Shown piece after piece: positions 17,638-27,932 of a stretch of DNA of 62,360 nt. This stretch comes from Mesobacterium pallidum (GTDB lineage Bacteria; Pseudomonadota; Alphaproteobacteria; Rhodobacterales; Rhodobacteraceae). The translations under genes were made by a program, and so were the position numbers. The DNA lies in assembly GCF_019966535.1 (NCBI RefSeq), contig NZ_JAIMID010000025.1, positions 1-62,360 on the forward strand. The letters run 5' to 3'. Every line of letters begins with the position of its first letter. Within the stretch, counting starts at the first letter, position 1. The notes beneath the pieces were generated by a model. It saw only the letters and a program-made list of their open reading frames with translations, did not search any database and was not told where the DNA came from.

Positions 17638-19656
17638 ATGACGTTCACCTTTGACATCACGCTTATGGCAGGGCCATGGCAAAGCGCCTACTTCGAACTC
17701 AGGACTGATGACGACAATTGTCCCTTCCACTTCCGCGTTAGAAGATCAGGGGATACATTCTCGATCAATCACATGATCGACGGGCAATGGGGAGAGCGAA
17801 CCGACTTTCTGCTTCCGAAAGCCCTTGACCAGATATCCACCATACAGATTTCCGTCGACGGGGCCGCAGTTTTTTTGCTTGTCGCGCGAGAAGCTTTCCA
17901 TCACGTCATGCAAATGACCCTCGATGATCCGCAAGCATTCTGGGTCGCCGGGGAGCATCTGACCTGGACCGACAGCCGCGAGCCGGCTGAGCTGCCCGAA
18001 GAGCAAGGGACCCCGCAGGCGCTGGATGAGGAGATCGTGCTGCTCTACCGCCGGTTGGTCCTGCCGGGCGCGATGGACGCGGCGCAACGGGCGCAGATCA
18101 AGGCCGAAGCAGAGGCGGGTGTCGGCCGATACCTAGCCTTCGTCTCTTCGGTCCCGCTGGTTCAAGCGGGCGAGGCGCTGACCATCCTCGACGTCGAGTT
18201 GGACAACCCGATCCCGGCGCTGACCGCGCGACTGCTGATGCCGAACGTGCGCCTGCTGAAGCTCGTGCGCGGGGCGGCCGAAGGGCAGGCGATCGACGCG
18301 GTGACACGGGCGAACGACCTGGTGCCCCTGCAGATGTGCTCGGTCGAGGAGATGGCCGCCGTCCTCAAGGACGAGACCGGCCCGGTGCTGCTTCAAGGCG
18401 CAGAGGTGTTCGACCTGCTCGGCGAAGTGCTGGACGGCCTGGGCGACGAGCGGCGCCGGACCCTGTCGATCTTCACCACCTCGGACGAGATCATCCCCGG
18501 CAACCGGGTCTTTCCCTGCGCCAACGTGCAGATCACCTGCCCGTCGGGCTGGACGCTGAACCACAGCGCCTCGATCGACGTGATGCCGCGGCGCCATGGT
18601 CTGGATATCGCGGTGGCGGCCTGCAATGCCGGCGACTTCCTGCCGCACTGCGTCGAGAGCCTGCTGTGCGAGGGCCGCGACGACGTGCGCGTGATCGTGG
18701 TCGATGACGGCTCGACCGATGGCTCGGGCGAGGCGCTGGCCAGGCAATTCGCCGATGATCCCCGCGTACGGGTCGAGCGCAAGCCGAACGGCGGCTGCGC
18801 CTCGGCGCGCAACTACGGCCGGCTGGTGTCGGATGCGACCCACATCGCCTTTGTCGATGCCGACGATTTCGTCAGCCCGGGCCTGTTCGCCGACCTCTAC
18901 GACCTGGCGCTTTATTCCGGCTGCGAGGTGGTCCAGTCGGGCTATGATTTCCACGATGCCGCGCTGGACGAGCCGTTCTATCCCAGCGCGGAAGAGGACC
19001 GCTTTCGCGAAAGCCCGCGCACCCGGTTCAAGGACAAGGACGTGTTGCGCCTGTTCTCGGACGAGATCATCAAGGGCCAGCCGACGATCTGGCGGAAGGT
19101 CTACCGGCGCGATTTCCTCGACGCCAAGGCGATCTATTTCCCCGAGAACGTCCGCGCTTTCGACGATTACGTGTTCCAGATCTTCACGCTGACCGCGGCG
19201 CGCGATGTGTTCATGCTTCCTGAACATAAGTACCATTACCGGCAACATCCCCGGCAGCACAGCAAGCAGCGGGACGAGCGGCATTTCTACATGCTCTACA
19301 TGTTCCAGATGATCGTGAAACGCTCGCTGTCCGAAGGCTGGCCGAACTTCCGGCCCTACGCGGAATCGATCGTGGATTCGATCTCGTGGTCGTCGAGCAT
19401 GTTGCGCACCGAGCTGGTGGAAAGCTTCCTGCGGGCCAGCGCGCGGTTCTGCGTCGGCGTGTCCAAGACCTATGGCCCGGCCGTGATCGAAGACCTGCTG
19501 CCCGGGATCGAGCACCCGGATTTCGAAGATTACTACCGCGAGGAAAAGGAAAAGGTGCTGCGCGTGGCCCCCGGCCCCTTCTGGGCCTATTTCACAGGCG
19601 AGCTTTACCACCCGGACATCGTCCGCATGCGGCAAGCGATGCGAAAGGCGACCTGA
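17638..19656 (+). CDS. Family 2 glycosyltransferase with a galectin-like N-terminal domain
   Basis: 672 aa from ATG 17638, which has AGAAGG just upstream; ATG 17608 adds 10 residues. Residues about 1-110 form a beta-rich domain whose HFRVR (31-35), Asn44 and WGER (51-54) recall the galectin sugar-binding signature HxNxR...N...WGxExR. Residues 110-320 are a linker region with no recognised domain. The GT-A domain starts at about 322 (LDIAVAACNAGDFLP) with VDDGSTDGS (355-363) and VDADD (406-410). The C-terminal 200 residues are helical and include DDYVFQIF. GC rises sharply from about half to about 70% after the first domain, suggesting domain shuffling. Confidence 0.85.
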   Translation: MTFTFDITLMAGPWQSAYFELRTDDDNCPFHFRVRRSGDTFSINHMIDGQWGERTDFLLPKALDQISTIQISVDGAAVFLLVAREAFHHVMQMTLDDPQAFWVAGEHLTWTDSREPAELPEEQGTPQALDEEIVLLYRRLVLPGAMDAAQRAQIKAEAEAGVGRYLAFVSSVPLVQAGEALTILDVELDNPIPALTARLLMPNVRLLKLVRGAAEGQAIDAVTRANDLVPLQMCSVEEMAAVLKDETGPVLLQGAEVFDLLGEVLDGLGDERRRTLSIFTTSDEIIPGNRVFPCANVQITCPSGWTLNHSASIDVMPRRHGLDIAVAACNAGDFLPHCVESLLCEGRDDVRVIVVDDGSTDGSGEALARQFADDPRVRVERKPNGGCASARNYGRLVSDATHIAFVDADDFVSPGLFADLYDLALYSGCEVVQSGYDFHDAALDEPFYPSAEEDRFRESPRTRFKDKDVLRLFSDEIIKGQPTIWRKVYRRDFLDAKAIYFPENVRAFDDYVFQIFTLTAARDVFMLPEHKYHYRQHPRQHSKQRDERHFYMLYMFQMIVKRSLSEGWPNFRPYAESIVDSISWSSSMLRTELVESFLRASARFCVGVSKTYGPAVIEDLLPGIEHPDFEDYYREEKEKVLRVAPGPFWAYFTGELYHPDIVRMRQAMRKAT

Positions 19657-20669
19657 TGGCCGACCGTTCCCCCCCGCGCCTGTCCTGCATCCTGACCGCC
19701 TACAACGAGGGCGCCCTGGCCCATGTGTCGATCGAATCGGTGCTGGCCCAGACCAATGGCGATTTCGAGCTGCTGATCGTGGACGACGGCGCCTCCGACT
19801 CCACGCGCGAGACGCTGCACCGGTTCGACGATCCGCGCATCGTGCATATCCGCCAGGCCAACGACGGGCTCTCTTCGGCCCGCAACCGCGCGATCAGCGT
19901 GGCGCGGGGCGATTACATCTGTTTCCTCGATGCCGACGACACCCGCCCGCCCTGGGCCTTCGACGTCATGCTGGCGGCGGCCAAGGATCGCCCCGACGTG
20001 GTGTTCTCACCCGGCGTGCTGGTCGAGCTGCGCAAGGAGATCCTGCCCTTCTACGACCAGGCCCATTTCGACCGGCTGTCCTCTGGCGGCCAGGTCCATT
20101 TCGAAAAGAGCGAGGCCGCCCGCCAACCCTGGCTGAACGCCCTGCACGAGCTGGCCTGCGTCGAGCCGCAAAGTGCCAACAAGATGGTGCGCCGCGATTT
20201 CCTCGAGGAGTACCTGCAGCGGTTCCCGGCGGGGTTGTTCTTCGAGGACATGATCTTTCATTACAGCCTGCTGATGAACATGGGCAGCTTTGCCGTGACT
20301 TCGCTGCCGACGTTCACCTATTTCCGCCGCTATGGGCGGCCGCAAATCACGGCCGGCCAGTCGATCACCCGCTACGACGCGGTGTCGACGGCGGCGAACG
20401 CTTTGCATCTCTTCGCGCACTCCGAGTATTTCCCCGACGTGGTCCTGCGTGGCCTCGTCCTGGCCTCTGCCTTCAAGGTGCTGCGCTGGTGCGAAGAGAG
20501 CGTGTCGCACGAGCACCGCTACTCCTACGGCCAGGCCATCCGCGCGCTGGTGAGCCGGATGGACAAGCGGTACCATAAGACACTGGATCCACGGTGGGCG
20601 GGGAAGGCATATGGATATGCGCCTTGGGTGGAGCCGACGTTGGGGTATGTGGCGGGGTTGCAGGAGTGA
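19656..20669 (+). CDS. Family 2 glycosyltransferase
   Basis: 337 aa. ATG 19656 overlaps the preceding TGA by one base, so translation is coupled; a longer in-frame opening to 19386 is only read-through of the upstream gene in another frame. It has a classic GT-A domain: RLSCILTAYNEGALAHVSIE, LLIVDDGASDST (DD near 48), LSSARNRAI, and the DXD-like motif CFLDADD near 92. A later FFEDMIFHYSLLM probably holds the catalytic base region. Likely cytoplasmic; sugar specificity not readable. Confidence 0.88.
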   Translation: MADRSPPRLSCILTAYNEGALAHVSIESVLAQTNGDFELLIVDDGASDSTRETLHRFDDPRIVHIRQANDGLSSARNRAISVARGDYICFLDADDTRPPWAFDVMLAAAKDRPDVVFSPGVLVELRKEILPFYDQAHFDRLSSGGQVHFEKSEAARQPWLNALHELACVEPQSANKMVRRDFLEEYLQRFPAGLFFEDMIFHYSLLMNMGSFAVTSLPTFTYFRRYGRPQITAGQSITRYDAVSTAANALHLFAHSEYFPDVVLRGLVLASAFKVLRWCEESVSHEHRYSYGQAIRALVSRMDKRYHKTLDPRWAGKAYGYAPWVEPTLGYVAGLQE

Positions 20670-20787
20670 TGGCTGAAGACCGCCCAAAATCCAACTCGCC
20701 TCGCGTGACCCGCCAGAAGTCAGGTTTCGATTTGGTGTTTCCTGGGTCCAGGCCGTTGCATGACCGGTTCGGTGTCCGGTGGTAGCC

Positions 20788-23700
20788 ATGGACCCCGATG
20801 ACAGCGCATTGGTATCGGCAAGCTTTCGACCTAACTGCGTCACGTTCGTCGGCGCTGATGAAGGCTTTACTATCAGTGGCGTTCTGATCGATGGAGCCAA
20901 GGTCCATTGCGAGCAAAGCCGTGATGACGAAAGGATCGTGATGAACTTGCCTGACTTCGTGCGGGATGGCGTTGTCCACGAGGTCCAAGTTCTGGCGCGG
21001 CAAGGCGGCACAGACCTGTGCTTCGAGGCTACGCTGCGCTCGGATTACAGGTACCAGTTGGATGATGACGGGCCAAACCTGTCGGGATGGATCTTTGACG
21101 TGTCCGATCCGACATACCCTGTTCAGCTTGCAGTCGAGGCCGATGGCGTTGTCGTCGCCTATGTTTCAGCGGATCTGAACCACGATGACGCGAGTGGGGG
21201 CGAGTATCTGAACGGATTTCAAATTGAAACCTCCGGCTTCAACACCTTGGGCAAGACGCGTATCGTCGACATCAAGATCAAGAATACAGATTTCAGTCCG
21301 TTCGGAAAATTCCTGATCGGTTTGGATACCTATGGCTACGTCGAGGCGATTGAGACCGATGTGGAAGCCGGTGACCGCTCTCTCGTCGATCGAATAATTC
21401 GGCCTGCTCTGGTTGAAGGTATCAGACGGGGAGACGGAAGTGTTTCCATAGACTTGCCCTGGCACAGGACGTCGATAGCCAAACGCTCTCGCCTGCAACG
21501 AGCGCCCGAAATTGACGTGATCATTCCGGTATACAAAGGGCGCAAAGAAACGCTCGACTGCATAAAGAGCGCCATCACTGGCCGCGGACAAATAAAGTAC
21601 AGAGTTGTCATCGTTTATGACGATGGGCCTGATCCGTTGCTCAAGAATGATATTCTTGAACTCGCAGAGGCCGGAGAATTGGAGTTCGTCGATAATCCCG
21701 AAAACCTGGGGTTCGTCCGGTCGGTGAACGTAGGCATGTCCTTTTCTCAAGACAACGACGTGGTCTTGCTGAACTCGGACACAGTCGTGCCTCACGGATG
21801 GTTGGATCGTCTGTATCACGCGGCCTACACCGATGAACGGATTGGAACGGTTACGGCATTGTCCAACAATGCGACGATTTGTAGTCTGCCAGATATTTCT
21901 GGAACGACATCGGTTCCTTACGGAAGCTCCCTGCAAGATCTAGACGCGATCATGCGCAAGGTGAATGCCAGTGAGATAGTCGACTTGCCCTCCGCCCATG
22001 GCTTTTGCATGTTCATCAAGCGCGACGCCATAATGGACGTGGGCCTGTTCGACGCTGACGCATTTGGCCGAGGCTATGGCGAAGAGAACGACTTTTCACT
22101 TCGTGCTGCCGCGAGAGGCTGGCGGAACGTTGCAGCATGCGATGTCTTCGTTCAACACCTCGGATCGATCTCCTTTGGCGGGGCCATGTCGGATCTCGTC
22201 AAGAGCAACTTGAAGGTTCTGGAAAGGCGTTACCCGGACTACCACGACCGGGTCATGGACTTCATCAGACGCGATCCTTTGTCGGTCTACCGGAACAACG
22301 TGCAAAAAGAGTTCTGGCGCAACAAGCGTATCGCGGTGCTGGTCAGCCTGTCGGTTGGCGGCGGTGTGGAGAAGCACGTCAAGAATGAGGCTGCCGCGCT
22401 TGATGCGGAAGGGGTGTTGCCCTTGATCCTATCCAGGCAAAGGACGATGGCGGGTGAAGTCTATCAGCTTCAATCACACTCGGAAGATGGCGGGCGGCTG
22501 ACCTATCCTTTTTCGGAGAAGGGATTAGCCGGCGTTATTGCCGACGCGATGGAATTGAAGGTGGAATGGATCACCGTCCACCACCTTCTGGATCTGTCCA
22601 AGAAGACCTCGGAAATGATCCAGCGTTGCGGGATACCCTATCAGGTGATCTTGCATGATTACTTCTTTATTTGCCCAAGGATAACCCTGCTGGACGACGC
22701 GGCGACCTATTGCGGAATTCCTGACACCTTGGATTGCAACAGGTGTCTGGCCCGTGATGGAAAGCATCCGAACATCGAGCCGAGTTATGACTCCATTGCA
22801 TATGACATAGAGATGTGGAGAGGCTGGTGGGCCGGCTTTCTTCTTGGGGCGGCGAAGATCTTTGCGCCGTCCGCAGCCACCAAGGATCTCTATGCTCGGG
22901 TGCTTCCGGATGTCTCATTTTCGGTTTGGCCTCATGAACGTGTGATACGTTCGGTCGCTTTGTCGCCCGCAGAGCCGGATGCCGCGACGGTTCGGGTGGC
23001 CATCATAGGCGCCATCGGGCCCCACAAGGGGTTTTCTAGCCTGCTGGATTTACTGCGCCACGCTGAAAGGTGGGCCAAGAATCTCGAGTTCGTGCTCGTA
23101 GGGTTCTCTTCGGAAGACGCACTCATCGCGCGCTACGAGAATATTTCAATGACTGGGCCTTATTCAAGCGAGCAAGCCGCGCAGGTGATCGCGGAGGCGA
23201 GATGTGATGTGGCTTTGTTCCTGAGTCCCTGGCCTGAAACCTATTCCTATACTCTGACCGAGGCCCTGGCGGCTGGCCTTACGCCCGTCGTTCTGGATGT
23301 AGGAGCCGCACCCGAGAGGCTTAAGCAACTCGACCATGGAATTGTGTTGCCGGCCGATGCAGGCGTCAGGGAGATCATCTCGGGCATTATGAGCGCGAAA
23401 TCCCAGCCGCCTGCGCGATTTGGCTTCGAATTCAACCCGCTGCGGGACATGGGACCCAAGCCGGTCGTCGATTTGTCAAACCCCCGAACATTGGATCGGC
23501 CGGATGGGTATTTTGCGGACGGATGGCTTCGCCGGGAGTCCCGCTGGAACGTATTCCTGCCATTCAATGCTGTGACCTTTGGGGTCGACATCTATGTTCG
23601 TGACGACATGTCAGGACAGTTTCTGACGGTTGTCCACGAGGGAAAGAGGCTTGGACGCTTTGGTTTGATCGCAGGCGAGGTCAACACTCTTCAAATGCCT

Positions 23701-23871
23701 GTGGCTTTCAAAGCCGGCGTTCAGAGGATCAATCTCACCTTCGACTACGAGGCGCCTTTGCACGCTGACGATGTGCGTCAAGGTTCTGCCGTGCTGGCGG
23801 GGCTTTCGGTCACCGGATCCAGCCAGACTTTTCTCATGCAGCAAGACCTTGGCTGGCAAGAAAACGAGTGA
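20788..23871 (+). CDS. Bifunctional GT2-GT4 glycosyltransferase
   Basis: About 1027 aa (ATG 20788; GTG 20779 is in frame). Residues 1-220 are beta-rich with SGWIFDVSDPTYPVQLAVEA, a module common in large bacterial glycosyltransferases. A GT2 domain runs from about 240 to 480 (EIDVIIPVYKGRKETLDCI, then VVLLNSDTVVPHGW, then RGYGEENDFSLRAAARGW). A GT4 domain follows at about 510-870 (RIAVLVSLSVGGGVEKHV, then PWPETYSYTLTEALAAGL). The last 120 residues look like another beta-sandwich. Two active sites in one chain suggest processive addition of two sugars to a repeat unit. GC is lower than in the genes just before it. Confidence 0.87.
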   Translation: MDPDDSALVSASFRPNCVTFVGADEGFTISGVLIDGAKVHCEQSRDDERIVMNLPDFVRDGVVHEVQVLARQGGTDLCFEATLRSDYRYQLDDDGPNLSGWIFDVSDPTYPVQLAVEADGVVVAYVSADLNHDDASGGEYLNGFQIETSGFNTLGKTRIVDIKIKNTDFSPFGKFLIGLDTYGYVEAIETDVEAGDRSLVDRIIRPALVEGIRRGDGSVSIDLPWHRTSIAKRSRLQRAPEIDVIIPVYKGRKETLDCIKSAITGRGQIKYRVVIVYDDGPDPLLKNDILELAEAGELEFVDNPENLGFVRSVNVGMSFSQDNDVVLLNSDTVVPHGWLDRLYHAAYTDERIGTVTALSNNATICSLPDISGTTSVPYGSSLQDLDAIMRKVNASEIVDLPSAHGFCMFIKRDAIMDVGLFDADAFGRGYGEENDFSLRAAARGWRNVAACDVFVQHLGSISFGGAMSDLVKSNLKVLERRYPDYHDRVMDFIRRDPLSVYRNNVQKEFWRNKRIAVLVSLSVGGGVEKHVKNEAAALDAEGVLPLILSRQRTMAGEVYQLQSHSEDGGRLTYPFSEKGLAGVIADAMELKVEWITVHHLLDLSKKTSEMIQRCGIPYQVILHDYFFICPRITLLDDAATYCGIPDTLDCNRCLARDGKHPNIEPSYDSIAYDIEMWRGWWAGFLLGAAKIFAPSAATKDLYARVLPDVSFSVWPHERVIRSVALSPAEPDAATVRVAIIGAIGPHKGFSSLLDLLRHAERWAKNLEFVLVGFSSEDALIARYENISMTGPYSSEQAAQVIAEARCDVALFLSPWPETYSYTLTEALAAGLTPVVLDVGAAPERLKQLDHGIVLPADAGVREIISGIMSAKSQPPARFGFEFNPLRDMGPKPVVDLSNPRTLDRPDGYFADGWLRRESRWNVFLPFNAVTFGVDIYVRDDMSGQFLTVVHEGKRLGRFGLIAGEVNTLQMPVAFKAGVQRINLTFDYEAPLHADDVRQGSAVLAGLSVTGSSQTFLMQQDLGWQENE

Positions 23872-23963
23872 CTGTCGTGGCAGCGTATGCGCTTTCGGTT
23901 CGCCGCCATTAGTGCAAGAGATAGAAGGTGCCCGCGAATGCCATTTGGCCTTTTGCTTTTGGG

Positions 23964-26900
23964 CTACCGCAGGGACTTGAAAATCTCTGCAGCCTCGAAC
24001 ACGTCACGCATCTGCTCGCGGGCTCGGGAAAAGTTGAATCTCTGCTTGGCGACTTTCAGGCCGTTTTCCTGGATCTTGATCCATAGCGCTTCATCATCGT
24101 GCAGGCGCGTGATCTTTTCCACCCAATCCGAAGGCTTCTCAGCAATGAGGCAGTCTTCTTCGTCCCGCAGACCGATACCCTCGGCGGCAACAGGACTCAG
24201 CACTGTTGGTATGCCGGCAGCCAAGGCACTGAGAACCTTGCCCTTGATACCAGCGCCCGCGAGCAACGGAGCGACAAAGACCCGGTGCGGGTCGTAGGCA
24301 TCCGCCACATCTTCGACGAACCCGACAGGATTTATCACCGGTGAGGCCAGTTTTCGGACCCGTTCGTCCATGCGAGATCCATAGATGGAGAGCACGATAT
24401 CGGGTCTCTTCTCCGCAAGTACGCTCATCACGTTCTTGGCGAGCCATTCGAGCCCTTCAATGTTCGGGTGGTGCTGGAAGCTGCCGAGAAAGGAAATGCC
24501 CTCTCGCCCGGAACGATCTTTCGGGATTCCAGGAATGTCCAGAACCCACGGACATCTGAGGACACTCACCCTGCCTTCGGACATGGCCTCGATAATCGCC
24601 ATTTCCGTGTCATTGTAGGACAAGACAACGTCGACGCTGTGCATGGCGGCGAGTTCTTCCTCACGAACGCCCGTGGCTTCCTCGATGCCCTTTTCGCTGT
24701 TCTCTGTTATACCTTTTCGCAGCAGGCGCAGGTAATGGAAATCGGCTCCATTCATGATGATCTTCGCGTCGGGAACCAGTTCGCGGATCTTGCCAACCAT
24801 ATTGTTCACGACGTGATAGCGCGTAATGTAAAAGCAATCGAAATCTCGCGCGTGCTCATCGAGGTACGCATGGGGATGCATGTGGTACGGCGCCACGATC
24901 ATCTCGACGCCCTGCTTCTCCAGCGCATGGGTGTAGTCGCCCATGTAGGCCAGGTTCTCGGGCAGGAAGGTCACCTTGTACCCGAGCGACTGTACCAGCT
25001 TGATTTCCTGCAGCGCGGCGTAGCTGCCGGCGTCGCGGTCGGGTGTCGGGGTGGTGTAGTCGATGAAGAGGACCCGGCCGACGATGCCGCGGTCCTTCTC
25101 TAGGTCCGGCTTGTGGCCGACCTCGCTGAAGTTGCGGTAGGCCTGTCCCCACTGGCGCTTGAACTTCGGCCGGTTGACTTCCTGGAACCGCTTGAAGCCC
25201 GAAGACGTGTCGGTGCCGCTCGTCACGCCTTCGTAGTGGTAGACCACCGAGGAGGGCACGAACCAGGTGGTGTAGCCATGATCGCGGATCTTGAAGGCGA
25301 AATCCGTGTCCTCGAAATACATCGGCTCGAGGTAGCTGCTGAGCCCGCCGACCTCGTCCCAGATCTCCTTGGTGGTCATCATCGCGGCGCCCGACAGGTA
25401 ATCGGCCTGGCGGGCATAGCTGAAGCGCGGATCGGCCGGGTTTTCCAACCGACCGTAGTTCCAGGGATCGCCGGTGCCCCAGATGATGCCGCCGGCCTCT
25501 TGCAGCCGCCCGTCGGGGTACAGCAGCTTGGACCCGACCAGCCCTACCTTGTCGAAACGGCCGAAGGCGTCGATCATCTCGTCCAGCCAGCCCGAGGTCG
25601 GCTCGGTGTCGTTGTTCAGCAGGACGACGTACTTGCCCCGCGCCTGCGCGGCGCCAGTGTTGCAGGCGCGGATGAAGCGTTGCGCATCCGTGTTGTGGAT
25701 GACCGTGATGCCCGACACGATCTCTTCGCACTTTGCCGTCTCGTCGGTCGAGCCGTCGTCGACCAGGATCACCTCGAACGTGGCCTTGTTGTGCGCCAGC
25801 AGCAGCGCGCACATGCAGGCGTAGGTCACCTTGACCTTGTTATGGGCCGGGATGACGACCGACACGTCGGGCGCCTCGACCTCGGGGAAGGCGAGTGGCT
25901 TGATCTTGAGCCCGTCATAGCCCGCCTCGAGCGCGTCGAGCGCGATGGAGAGTTGCTGCGACACCTCTGGGGTCACCCCCGCCTTGGCATGGGCGCGCAG
26001 GCTGGTGAAGCGTGCGGGGCTCTGGGCAAAGATCTCGGCCGGATAGGGGCTGCGGCTTTCGCGCTGCAGGTGGTCGAACGGGGTCAGCTGGCGCGGGGCG
26101 AGGAACCAGCTGGACCAATAGGTCTGGAACCCCATCTCGTCGCGCACCTCGATCTTGCGGTGCCGGCCGTTGAGAAAGCGCGACGGGATGCGGAACCCGT
26201 TGTGCCCGGACTGGAAATCGTAGGGGAAGGCGACCTCGTCATCGATATAGACGACGCCCCGGAAGGCCATGTTGCTTTGGAATTCCAGCAGGTGGCCCCA
26301 GTCGGCGCTGAGGCTCAGATGCACGTTCGACGCGCCCGACAGCTCGTACCGCGTGCCCTCGGACACCAGCGCAACCACCGATTTGGCGCCGCGGCGCGAG
26401 GCCGGCAGCGCGCAGCGGTGCCAGACCGGGGTCTGGGTCGGCGCGATGACCCGCACGGCCGGGTTCAGCTGCGCGCTTTTCTCGTTGGCGACTGCCAGTT
26501 GCGGTTCGGCGATGAAGAAGGCGGCGGAATTGTCGTTTTCGTGCGGGGGCGCCTCGTATTCCAGGATCAGCGACACGCTGATGGGCCCCTTGCGCGGCGT
26601 GAACTGCACGCTGGCGCGATGGAACTGGTCCGGCCGGTTGCCACCGGGAAAGCGCGGATCAAAGGGCAGCTTGACCTCGGTCGCGTGCTTGCCATCGGCC
26701 TCGGTCACCTCGAGAACCAGCCGCCCGCGCCCACGGTGGGCCGAGAGCTTGGCGTCGAACCGCAGGGGCTCGCCCGTGGCCAAGATCTCGATCTTGCCCT
26801 TCAACGGGATGCGCGCGACGCCCTCGACCCGTTCGCCGATGACCCGGTAGGTCGTCCAATGGGCAACCTGCCATTCGCCGAACCCGTCCTGCTGGGTGGG

Positions 26901-27932
26901 CCAGCCCTCGGGGTCCGGATGGATCGGGAAGGTGACCGGCGGCAGCAGGCCGGCCTTGGCCATATCGACTTTCTCGAGCGTGAAGACCTCGCCATCCGCA
27001 TCGATGCAGATGTCGCGCCCCTCCAGGTTTCCATTGGCGGCAACGAAGACCTGGCCATCCATCAAGGCGATCTCGCACAGATGGGGCGGCTCGATTATTT
27101 CCTTCACCTCTAGTACTCCGGTTCGGTGTCTGTGATGCGCCGGGACCGGCGCCTGCTTGGCGACCTTAGGGCCTTCTGCGGGCAATGGCATCGACAAAGG
27201 TGCCTTGTGGGCGTCCCAAAGGGCAAGATGTCGCGCCTCTGCACCCTGGCGCGTCTGGGAGATCCAGCTTCGCATCTGCGCGTCGAGCTGGGCGAGAAAG
27301 ACGAGCGATTGGCGGTCGGCTTCCTCTCCGTCATAGCCCCGGCCCTCGGGGTGACGGATCAGCAGCGAGGGGTCACGCACAACGGCAAGACCGGCCGCAT
27401 GGCAATGGGCGCTCGATGCCCAGTCGATGCCCCAGCCGATGTTGTTCGAGCTGTAGTCCAGCTTTTGCAGCCAGGACAGCACGGCCGGGGTCAGCGCCCA
27501 GCAGACGCCATCGGTCTGCACCACGTCGATCAAGCCGTCCGGGCGTTGGGTGTCCTTCTGCACGACCGAAGTCAGCCAGGGCGTCCAGTCGAGGTCTGGC
27601 GCCCAGATCCCGAGGTCAGGCACCTCGTCCACCGCATTGCGCAGTTGCCGGACCACGGCCGGCCAGTCGTCGAACTGGGCATCGGCATTGATCTGCAGCA
27701 TCACCGCGTCATGCGGGTTCAGGGTCAGAGAGACCTGGAACTTGCGCCCGAAGAACCAGCTTTGCGGCACCTTATGCCAGGACCCGGGGCCCGTCTCTTC
27801 GCGGTCCTGCGCGTTCGAGTAGATGACCGAGAGCTTGTCGACCGCACCGTGCAGGCCCTCGGCCATGGCCCGCGCCTGCGTCTGGAAGCCATCCCAACTG
27901 ATGATCACTGCGTGGATTGGCTTGGAAGGCAT
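23964..27932 (-). CDS. Giant multidomain glycosyltransferase (GT-A-like, GT2 and GT4 regions)
   Basis: 1322 aa. Residues 1-235 look like a diverged GT-A domain (AVIISWDGFQTQARAMAE, MLQINADAQFDDW, GIGWGIDWASS-like C-terminal part). Residues 270-680 are beta-rich. A GT2 domain lies at about 688-940 (DVSVVIPAHNKVKVTY, VDDGSTDET, VVLLNNDTEPTSGW, FEDTDFAFKIRDHG). A GT4 domain lies at about 950-1322 (RVLFIDYTTPTPDRDAGSY, then APLLAGAGIKGKVLSALAAG). It runs convergent to 20788-23871. The last 900 bp (23964 to about 24850) have lower GC than the rest, so the gene may be mosaic. Probably builds a repeat unit of the plasmid glycan. Confidence 0.86.
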   Translation of the reverse strand: MPSKPIHAVIISWDGFQTQARAMAEGLHGAVDKLSVIYSNAQDREETGPGSWHKVPQSWFFGRKFQVSLTLNPHDAVMLQINADAQFDDWPAVVRQLRNAVDEVPDLGIWAPDLDWTPWLTSVVQKDTQRPDGLIDVVQTDGVCWALTPAVLSWLQKLDYSSNNIGWGIDWASSAHCHAAGLAVVRDPSLLIRHPEGRGYDGEEADRQSLVFLAQLDAQMRSWISQTRQGAEARHLALWDAHKAPLSMPLPAEGPKVAKQAPVPAHHRHRTGVLEVKEIIEPPHLCEIALMDGQVFVAANGNLEGRDICIDADGEVFTLEKVDMAKAGLLPPVTFPIHPDPEGWPTQQDGFGEWQVAHWTTYRVIGERVEGVARIPLKGKIEILATGEPLRFDAKLSAHRGRGRLVLEVTEADGKHATEVKLPFDPRFPGGNRPDQFHRASVQFTPRKGPISVSLILEYEAPPHENDNSAAFFIAEPQLAVANEKSAQLNPAVRVIAPTQTPVWHRCALPASRRGAKSVVALVSEGTRYELSGASNVHLSLSADWGHLLEFQSNMAFRGVVYIDDEVAFPYDFQSGHNGFRIPSRFLNGRHRKIEVRDEMGFQTYWSSWFLAPRQLTPFDHLQRESRSPYPAEIFAQSPARFTSLRAHAKAGVTPEVSQQLSIALDALEAGYDGLKIKPLAFPEVEAPDVSVVIPAHNKVKVTYACMCALLLAHNKATFEVILVDDGSTDETAKCEEIVSGITVIHNTDAQRFIRACNTGAAQARGKYVVLLNNDTEPTSGWLDEMIDAFGRFDKVGLVGSKLLYPDGRLQEAGGIIWGTGDPWNYGRLENPADPRFSYARQADYLSGAAMMTTKEIWDEVGGLSSYLEPMYFEDTDFAFKIRDHGYTTWFVPSSVVYHYEGVTSGTDTSSGFKRFQEVNRPKFKRQWGQAYRNFSEVGHKPDLEKDRGIVGRVLFIDYTTPTPDRDAGSYAALQEIKLVQSLGYKVTFLPENLAYMGDYTHALEKQGVEMIVAPYHMHPHAYLDEHARDFDCFYITRYHVVNNMVGKIRELVPDAKIIMNGADFHYLRLLRKGITENSEKGIEEATGVREEELAAMHSVDVVLSYNDTEMAIIEAMSEGRVSVLRCPWVLDIPGIPKDRSGREGISFLGSFQHHPNIEGLEWLAKNVMSVLAEKRPDIVLSIYGSRMDERVRKLASPVINPVGFVEDVADAYDPHRVFVAPLLAGAGIKGKVLSALAAGIPTVLSPVAAEGIGLRDEEDCLIAEKPSDWVEKITRLHDDEALWIKIQENGLKVAKQRFNFSRAREQMRDVFEAAEIFKSLR

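Noticed and set aside
19386..19655. N-terminal extension of the 19656-20669 glycosyltransferase
   Set aside because: It lies within the preceding gene in another frame; ATG 19656 overlapping the stop is a normal coupled start that matches the GT2 family.
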